In this document: positions 28,409 to 33,091 of the stretch, piece by piece
Position numbering within the stretch: position 1 is the first letter of the stretch
Layout: the number at the start of each line of letters is the position of its first letter
IMG/VR virus record: IMGVR_UViG_3300035670_000820
Span: 1-33,091 of that record
Length of the DNA: 33,091 nucleotides
Strand: one strand, 5' to 3'
Source of the DNA: a virus
Translations under genes and position numbers: made by a program
Notes under the pieces: model-generated
Told to the model about the DNA's origin: nothing
Seen by the model: only the letters and a program-made list of their open reading frames with translations
The model's database searches: none

Positions 28409-30881
28409 GTTTATTCTGCATAGCCACCTTGTTCTGAGTGCCTGTAATGTCAGACTCAAGAACGTAGACAGGAGTCCCCTCATTGCTCTGAGCTATCAGG
28501 TCCGCTGTGTTCGTTTGCTGTGTATTAAGATTCGCATTGGTGCCAGCTCCACCAAGTTCTGTCCCTGATGCTCCTGCAATAGATCCACCGCCTCCGGTAC
28601 CCAAGCTCGGAGCTGTGCCGCTCTGATACTTTTGTGCTGCGATAGCTGCTATCTGTGTAGCTCCAATGAGTGCAGCAGATGCAATGGCAGCAATACCGGC
28701 AGGAGATGGAGGAGGACCGAACTGTGCAATACCCTTAACGATGGCAGTTGCTGTGTCAATTGCTACCTGTGCGATACGCAGAGCTTTGTCTCTTTCAAAT
28801 TGTTGTTTCTTGATCTTCTCAGATTCCTGGAATTGCTTCAGCTCAATAGCATATTTTGCCTGTGCATATTTCTCATCGATAGCTTTCTTCTGATCTGCCG
28901 TAAGGTTCTGACCTTCGACATCAGACTTGTATTTTGAATCAAGTACAGCCAGCTCCTTGTCAGCTTGCGTCTGCATGTTCTGAAGCCTTGCGTTCTGTAG
29001 ATCATTGAATGCCTGATTCAGTGCGCTGAATTGATCATAAATGAACTGCGCATTGTCCAGCATCTTCTGAAGCCTGTCAGTATTATGCTTGTTCTGTATC
29101 TTATCGATCTCTTCCTGCATCTGTTTCTCCAGGGCAGTGACATCAAGGCCGTACTGCTTGGCTCCCTCAATCAGTTTAAAATACTTATCCGTTACCGCTT
29201 GCTCCTCTGTTTGTTGAGCAGTCAACAAAGCCGCATTGTATTCATCAAAGAAAGCCTCTTCCATCGCAATCTCTTCCCTTCTAAGGGCTTCTTTCCTGTT
29301 GAATTCCGCTTGATCCTTTTCTTTTTGCTCCTTAGTTCTGCGTTCTTCGTTTGCTCTCTTAATATCATCGTACTTATTGTCGATATTATTTAATGAATCT
29401 TGAAGTGCCAGCCTAAGAGTAGTTGTATCATGACCATTTTTTTCAGCCAGTTTTATTAATTCTCTGAATTTTTCCTGCTCTGCTAATATTTCATTTTGCT
29501 TCAATGTATTTCCGGCACGAATATATTCTGTTTCTACATCTTGAATCTTTTTTAGATCTTCCTTGCGCTGATCTGCTGTTTTCTTTGCTTCTTCTTTTGC
29601 TTTTTCCGCACGTTCTTTTTGTACTTTCTCAGCATTCTCAGCTACCTTCTTGGCATTTTCCTCTACCTTTTTCTTATTCTCGGCAAGATCAAGCTCTCGC
29701 TGGAACTTAATATCCTTGTAATAGTCAGCAGCCTGTCTGCTCAGAGAGGAATATCTTTCACGGGATGCAGTCAATTGCTCGCGTATAGCGGATGCTTCAT
29801 CCTCATTCCCCTGGTCAAGCATTTGCTTGTATCGCTTACGCAGATTCTGGAAAGCATACTGCTCCTTCTGACGATCATCTTGCCGGGCCTTCGCAAGTGT
29901 TTCAAGGTTGGCAATCTGTTGCTTTGTCACCTCAGAATCTTTAGCACCTGATGCCTCAAGCAATTTCACTCTCTGATCAAGATGCTTCTGCAATGCATTG
30001 AATGAATCATCGGCTGCTCTTCTTGAATTCTCCAGGCTCTTGGTGAATTCTTCATTTGATTTCTTAGCCTCTTCAGAATTGTCACTGAATGCAATAAAAG
30101 CTCCAGCAACAGCAGCAAGCGCAGAAATCAATAGGAAAATAGGATTCGCCTTGATCACCGCATTGAGTGCCTTCATGGCCAGCGTTCCAAGATTAGTGGC
30201 AATAGTTGCTGCCTTCTGTGCTGTAGTCATAGCAACAGTGGCTCCTGCATTGGCTCCAGTAGCTACAGTGTTCTCAACAGTGAGTGCAGTCTTAATCTTC
30301 TCAAGTCCATTCCTTAACTGAATCCCCAGGATCGCATCCGAGTTTAGATTCTTAGCAATGGTATTGACAGCATTCACCGCACCCTGTACAGCTTGCAGTT
30401 TTACCATGGTCTGCATGAGCTGCTCACTTTCGACACCTGTCAAGGCCACAGCACTCTGGAATCCTTCAAAGACAGCAGCTCCTGTCTCCACTCCTGCAAG
30501 TGTAGTATCAAGGGCCACAAAGTCTGATGATAGTGCAGTAGTGGCAGCCTTCAAATCACCGATCTCATCCTTGAGCTGTGCGGCAGCTTGCAATGCCTGT
30601 TGTCCCACAGGTGATTCCATGCCAGCTTGAGCAGCGATAGTCTGGTATTGCTTCATGATCTGAGTCATGTCTCGCATCGTTAGACCTCCAGCTTCTATCC
30701 TTGCAGATAGCTCATTCATCCGCTGAGTAAAGTCATCGATTCCATCAAGGCTGCTCGCTGTTTTATCAACAGCATTGAGATCCTTATTCAGACTGTTGAC
30801 TGCCTTGTCAAAAGATTGAACATCCTGTACCGAGTTACCGGTATCAACCCTTAGAGAAAATACAGCTTCTTTGTTTGCCAT
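28395..30881 (-). CDS. Tail tape measure protein (828 aa)
   Basis: A long helical protein beginning MANKEAVFSLRVDTGNSVQD. It has coiled-coil segments, then a hydrophobic core (ANPIFLLISALAAVAGAFIA around 240-270), a very long charged coiled coil (about 390-560, with NAEKVQKERAEKAKEEAKKT) and a C-terminal hydrophobic/Gly-Ala stretch (FGPPPSPAGIAAIASAALIG). This is the tape-measure layout and it sets tail length; at about 1.5 Angstrom per residue it suggests a tail near 120 nm. It follows the 82-residue gene beyond a terminator, and ends against the plus-strand gene. Confidence 0.9.
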   Translation of the reverse strand: MANKEAVFSLRVDTGNSVQDVQSFDKAVNSLNKDLNAVDKTASSLDGIDDFTQRMNELSARIEAGGLTMRDMTQIMKQYQTIAAQAGMESPVGQQALQAAAQLKDEIGDLKAATTALSSDFVALDTTLAGVETGAAVFEGFQSAVALTGVESEQLMQTMVKLQAVQGAVNAVNTIAKNLNSDAILGIQLRNGLEKIKTALTVENTVATGANAGATVAMTTAQKAATIATNLGTLAMKALNAVIKANPIFLLISALAAVAGAFIAFSDNSEEAKKSNEEFTKSLENSRRAADDSFNALQKHLDQRVKLLEASGAKDSEVTKQQIANLETLAKARQDDRQKEQYAFQNLRKRYKQMLDQGNEDEASAIREQLTASRERYSSLSRQAADYYKDIKFQRELDLAENKKKVEENAKKVAENAEKVQKERAEKAKEEAKKTADQRKEDLKKIQDVETEYIRAGNTLKQNEILAEQEKFRELIKLAEKNGHDTTTLRLALQDSLNNIDNKYDDIKRANEERRTKEQKEKDQAEFNRKEALRREEIAMEEAFFDEYNAALLTAQQTEEQAVTDKYFKLIEGAKQYGLDVTALEKQMQEEIDKIQNKHNTDRLQKMLDNAQFIYDQFSALNQAFNDLQNARLQNMQTQADKELAVLDSKYKSDVEGQNLTADQKKAIDEKYAQAKYAIELKQFQESEKIKKQQFERDKALRIAQVAIDTATAIVKGIAQFGPPPSPAGIAAIASAALIGATQIAAIAAQKYQSGTAPSLGTGGGGSIAGASGTELGGAGTNANLNTQQTNTADLIAQSNEGTPVYVLESDITGTQNKVAMQNKLSVW

Positions 30882-30891
30882 GTCGTTGTAT

Positions 30892-30914
30892 AAAAAAGGG
30901 CAGTCATGCTGCCC
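30892..30914 (-). terminator. Intrinsic terminator before the tape measure gene
   Basis: GGGCAG-CATGA-CTGCCC followed by six T on the minus strand. The T tract ends ten bases before the tape-measure ATG (30881). Confidence 0.85.
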
Positions 30915-30930
30915 GTTTAAAGTTAGTTAA

Positions 30931-31179
30931 TTAAGGAAAAGGCGGAGCGGGTTTAGGATTGTACGGAATTAAATCCAAGTCCTTAACCCATGCAAAAGTA
31001 GGATTAGTACAGTATTCCATCTCTTCTACAGATATTACCCAGTTATCATCTGCATCCTGAATAGGATTGAAGTAGCTGTCCGCTGTGTACTGCTGTCCTA
31101 CTAATTCGTCTTTCTGTACCTCTGTTAATAGTCCTACGTATGTAGACCATTCTGCTGATGTTATGTCTGTTAGCTTCAT
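30931..31179 (-). CDS. Small tail-appendage protein or chaperone (82 aa)
   Basis: MKLTDITSAEWSTYVGLLTE begins a helical half; DADDNWVISVEEMEYCTNPT and a Pro-rich tail YNPKPAPPFP follow. Proteins of this form often accompany tail fibre genes as assembly helpers in Bacteroidota phages. ATG overlaps the upstream stop by four bases and a terminator follows. The proline-rich end suggests a flexible tail. Function is inferred from place. Confidence 0.65.
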   Translation of the reverse strand: MKLTDITSAEWSTYVGLLTEVQKDELVGQQYTADSYFNPIQDADDNWVISVEEMEYCTNPTFAWVKDLDLIPYNPKPAPPFP

Positions 31180-31982
31180 ACGTTACGAGATAAAGTAGTT
31201 TGAAATGCTTGTATTGCTGTGTAGAAGTTGGATGCTTCAGTATCAGTTAATCCATCACCTATGGATGACAACGCGATTTCTCTGCTTGAATATGAAGCGG
31301 CATTACCAGCGTTATTTGTTGCTGATAAAAATAATGCAACATCTGCGAATGTATTTGATGATGTAGATAGAACATACCTTGTAGAATTTCTATAGTTTCG
31401 AGTTTCAGTAGATGAAATTCTATTTGCTATAAATAACCCCCTCGAATCAGAACCAGTGCTTACACCTGAATCATTTGTTGAATTAACTCTAAAATAACTG
31501 TTATTGTCTGACCATCTTGGTGCTATCTGTAAATCTTTTGACCCAGTATTTGCTCCAGAACCTATTATAAAACTATCTTGAGATACATTCGTTCTTGAAT
31601 ATGCTGAAATATGAGTTGAATTTTTTGATGATAATGCCACGCTTGGCGTTAATTTAGTATCTGCATACGCATTAATTCCGTTAGGAGTCGCTCCTGTGCT
31701 TGAATGTGTCCATCCTCCTGAAAATACTAATCTATATGCAGCATCCAAATCACGTGCATCCAAAAAATTGTATTTATGCTTAGCCGAAGTACCACCTACC
31801 ATCGGATACAAAGCCTTAATCTTTGAAGTAAGTCCGTAGGTAGTCAAATCACTTTCAAGGGTATTTAAAGCTCCTAAAATAGTCAAATCTGTTTCTCCTG
31901 TAGCTGTTATCCACGCAGTAGTTAGAGTGCCGTAACTTGGTCCACTTGGCTGTACTTGGTATGGATTAATGATAAACCCCAT
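31176..31982 (-). CDS. Receptor-binding / tail fibre candidate (268 aa)
   Basis: MGFIINPYQVQPSGPSYGTL begins a short anchor, then a region with SKIKALYPMVGGTSAKHKYN and a long Ser/Thr/Asn-rich beta domain. The end (SSIGDGLTDTEASNFYTAIQ) resembles the C-terminus of LamG-like appendage proteins in Bacteroidota phages. This would bind the host surface glycan or protein. The gene looks somewhat AT-richer than its neighbours. It starts four bases after the previous stop. Confidence 0.65.
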   Translation of the reverse strand: MGFIINPYQVQPSGPSYGTLTTAWITATGETDLTILGALNTLESDLTTYGLTSKIKALYPMVGGTSAKHKYNFLDARDLDAAYRLVFSGGWTHSSTGATPNGINAYADTKLTPSVALSSKNSTHISAYSRTNVSQDSFIIGSGANTGSKDLQIAPRWSDNNSYFRVNSTNDSGVSTGSDSRGLFIANRISSTETRNYRNSTRYVLSTSSNTFADVALFLSATNNAGNAASYSSREIALSSIGDGLTDTEASNFYTAIQAFQTTLSRNV

Positions 31983-31986
31983 AGTC

Positions 31987-32493
31987 TTATGCTCTTGTTC
32001 CGATTAGAATAACTTTCAATCCTTTAGCTGTGCCATCACCTATTTGGTCGATGTCTATTGTTATCTCGGCATCATCTGCCAAAGCACTATCAGAAATAAC
32101 CGCAGGAGTAGCTGCTGTTGTAGATGTCTTTTCAGTGTTGTCAATAGTCAGCTTCGTGGATAGTACAGAAGTCCCGCCTTCATTGATGTCAACAGTGAAT
32201 ATAGAACCTGAAGCCTGTGCTGTAGAAAGTGATGCACGCACACTTGTCAAAGTCATTGCGTGTGGCATACGGAAAGTAACCTTTGCAGTGCCTGTAGTTA
32301 AAGCAGTAGTCTCATCTGAAGCAGCTACCACGATCTCAGCAGGAAGTCCTGATTGAGCAAGTGATTTTATATTCGCTCCAGTTACACTACGTGAAACATA
32401 TGTGCCACCTCCAGCATCTTGAGATATCTCAATTAAGTCTGTTGTTGCTAACGCTGCTCCTTTGGCCGTTAAGCCTGATATCTTTACTCCCAT
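31987..32493 (-). CDS. Tail fibre/appendage structural protein (168 aa)
   Basis: The N-terminus MGVKISGLTAKGAALATTDL followed by IEISQDAGGGTYVSRSVTGA matches the 'I-s-x-L-t-x-g-x-x-l-x-x-x-D-l-i-e-i' opening of virion attachment domains. The rest is a compact beta domain (SGSIFTVDINEGGTSVLSTK and AEITIDIDQIGDG). It is probably a trimeric appendage. ATG overlaps the preceding small gene stop (TAATG). Confidence 0.65.
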   Translation of the reverse strand: MGVKISGLTAKGAALATTDLIEISQDAGGGTYVSRSVTGANIKSLAQSGLPAEIVVAASDETTALTTGTAKVTFRMPHAMTLTSVRASLSTAQASGSIFTVDINEGGTSVLSTKLTIDNTEKTSTTAATPAVISDSALADDAEITIDIDQIGDGTAKGLKVILIGTRA

Positions 32494-32633
32494 TATTCTT
32501 CCGTTATTCGTTGTTGATTGTCTTCTGTTGATCTATTCACTCCATCCTCAGTGAGTCTGAAGAACAGCGAAGCAGCAGCCTTGATAGTAGACTGAACGCT
32601 GTTCATGAACATTGAGAATCCGTATCCGTACAT
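32493..32633 (-). CDS. Small structural-region protein (46 aa)
   Basis: MYGYGFSMFMNSVQSTIKAA begins a short protein ending NQQRITEE. It is helical with an N-terminal aromatic cluster. The ATG is one base after the upstream stop and the stop forms TAATG with the next gene, so it is likely real. No family recognised. Confidence 0.65.
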   Translation of the reverse strand: MYGYGFSMFMNSVQSTIKAAASLFFRLTEDGVNRSTEDNQQRITEE

Positions 32634-32634
32634 C

Positions 32635-32901
32635 TTACAAAATTAAAGCTACAGATCCTGATGTCAAATCTACCGCTGAGAACTTTCTCGCTCCAGTGCA
32701 GCGGATCATCGCTCCAGCTTTTACCGCTGTTGCTGGTGTAGTTATTAACTCAGCTTTGATATCCACTCCAGCCACCTTAATGCTGTTGAATACTGTATCC
32801 TCTAAAACGAAGATTGCATCATAGCTGATTGTTTTCTCAGTCGTGTCATTCACGATCACTGTTCCCTGGCTTGCCACCAGTAATTCTTCCCAAAGTGCCA
32901 T
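32635..32901 (-). CDS. Small virion protein (88 aa)
   Basis: MALWEELLVASQGTVIVNDT begins a beta-rich protein (IKVAGVDIKAELITTPATAV, LTSGSVALIL) of the kind found as small decoration or fibre-base subunits. Its ATG is two bases after the stop of the 800-residue tail gene and its own stop is one base before the next ATG. No family is recognised. Confidence 0.65.
   Translation of the reverse strand: MALWEELLVASQGTVIVNDTTEKTISYDAIFVLEDTVFNSIKVAGVDIKAELITTPATAVKAGAMIRCTGARKFSAVDLTSGSVALIL
32638..32668 (-). promoter_or_regulatory. Possible internal promoter
   Basis: TTTG (32665-32668), 19 bases, then TAATTTTG (32638-32645) on the minus strand fits the Bacteroidota consensus. It lies within the end of the 88-residue gene, and the transcript would start almost at the next ATG (32633). 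A chance match is quite possible. Confidence 0.3.
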
Positions 32902-32903
32902 AG

Positions 32904-33091
32904 TTATTGTATTACTCTTAGTTGTCCATCCTCAGTTTCCCTGATTCCGAGAAGCATTGCGCCCGATTCAATCACTCTCCAATTCTTTCCAAGCTCCGGA
33001 TTGAATGGAGGAATGTTGGTGAATGCTGCCAATCCTTCTCCCTTTATTATGCGAATCAGTTCCACCATTGTAGTCTGATCCTTGCCCGAAT
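32904..33091 (-). CDS. Carboxyl end of the 800-aa tail protein (continues at base 2342-1)
   Basis: This is the same gene as the one at 1-2342, seen again at the right edge. Bases 32965-33091 repeat 1-127, and 32904-32964 supply the last residues (GAMLLGIRETEDGQLRVIQ) and a TAA stop. The 88-residue gene starts two bases further on. It should be counted once in the circular genome. Confidence 0.9.
   Translation of the reverse strand, partial: SGKDQTTMVELIRIIKGEGLAAFTNIPPFNPELGKNWRVIESGAMLLGIRETEDGQLRVIQ
32965..33091. repeat. 127-bp terminal direct repeat, right copy
   Basis: Exact copy of bases 1-127, marking the overlap by which the linear sequence closes into a circle. Confidence 0.95.

Noticed and set aside
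29031-29951. Several hydrophobic plus-strand frames that look like membrane proteins
   Set aside because: They are antisense to the coiled coil of the tape measure; Lys/Glu codons read in reverse give Leu/Phe/Ser runs.
1-33091. tRNA genes, integrase or attachment sites
   Set aside because: No tRNA-like cloverleaf or T-loop sequence was spotted and no tyrosine or serine recombinase is encoded; a dedicated tRNA search was not possible here.
32965-33091. Biological terminal repeat used in packaging
   Set aside because: The repeat lies within an open reading frame and has the length of a common assembly k-mer, so it is better explained as circular overlap.

Overview
The window is a near-complete, apparently circular genome of a tailed double-stranded DNA phage, most likely a long-tailed (siphovirus-type) phage of a Bacteroidota host. 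The last 127 bases (32965-33091) repeat the first 127 exactly, so the unique genome is 32,964 bp, and one 800-residue tail gene runs through the junction. The phage assignment rests on large and small terminase, portal, XkdF-like protease, major capsid, tape-measure and tail genes plus a lysis cassette. The Bacteroidota assignment rests on TTTG-N(16-19)-TAnnTTTG promoters, A-rich leaders without clear Shine-Dalgarno sequences, and protein families typical of phages of that phylum. No integrase or lysogeny repressor was seen, so a virulent lifestyle is the simplest reading.

Nearly every gene is on the minus strand, packed with ATGA or TAATG stop/start overlaps, so transcription runs from high to low coordinates. 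From about 19570 down to 11170 lie early and replication genes: an AT-rich gene behind a strong promoter, a run of very small genes (one zinc-finger-like, one two-helix membrane protein), a DnaA domain-IV-like protein, a winged-helix-like protein, a candidate origin with repeats (about 17437-17637), a 741-residue primase-polymerase/helicase, a VRR-NUC nuclease, an ERF annealing protein, a YqaJ-like exonuclease, an SSB-like protein ending DDDGLPF, and a sigma-factor-like protein. From 11000 to 7717 lies an accessory stretch with two glycosyltransferase-like proteins, an N-acetyl-sugar amidotransferase-like PP-loop enzyme and a conserved phage protein of unknown role. An AT-rich block (6139-7716) carries a ParB-DNA methyltransferase fusion and the small terminase.

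The late region runs from the large terminase at 6049 leftward through the junction and on from 32964 to about 19666. It holds a tail-assembly-chaperone candidate with a -1 frameshift at a run of nine T, a neck protein, two large tail proteins, small appendage proteins, the tape measure, then protease, scaffold, major capsid, tail-tube candidate, portal, adaptor, two further structural proteins and the lysis genes. Several intrinsic terminators sit just before start codons and probably set the relative output of late genes. The only plus-strand gene (27767-28408) is a Stealth-like sugar-phosphate transferase candidate between tape measure and protease.

The most interesting items are the sugar-modification genes, the frameshift, the candidate origin, the 24-bp repeats flanking a cassette gene with its own promoter, the portal fusion and the unusual order of head and tail genes.
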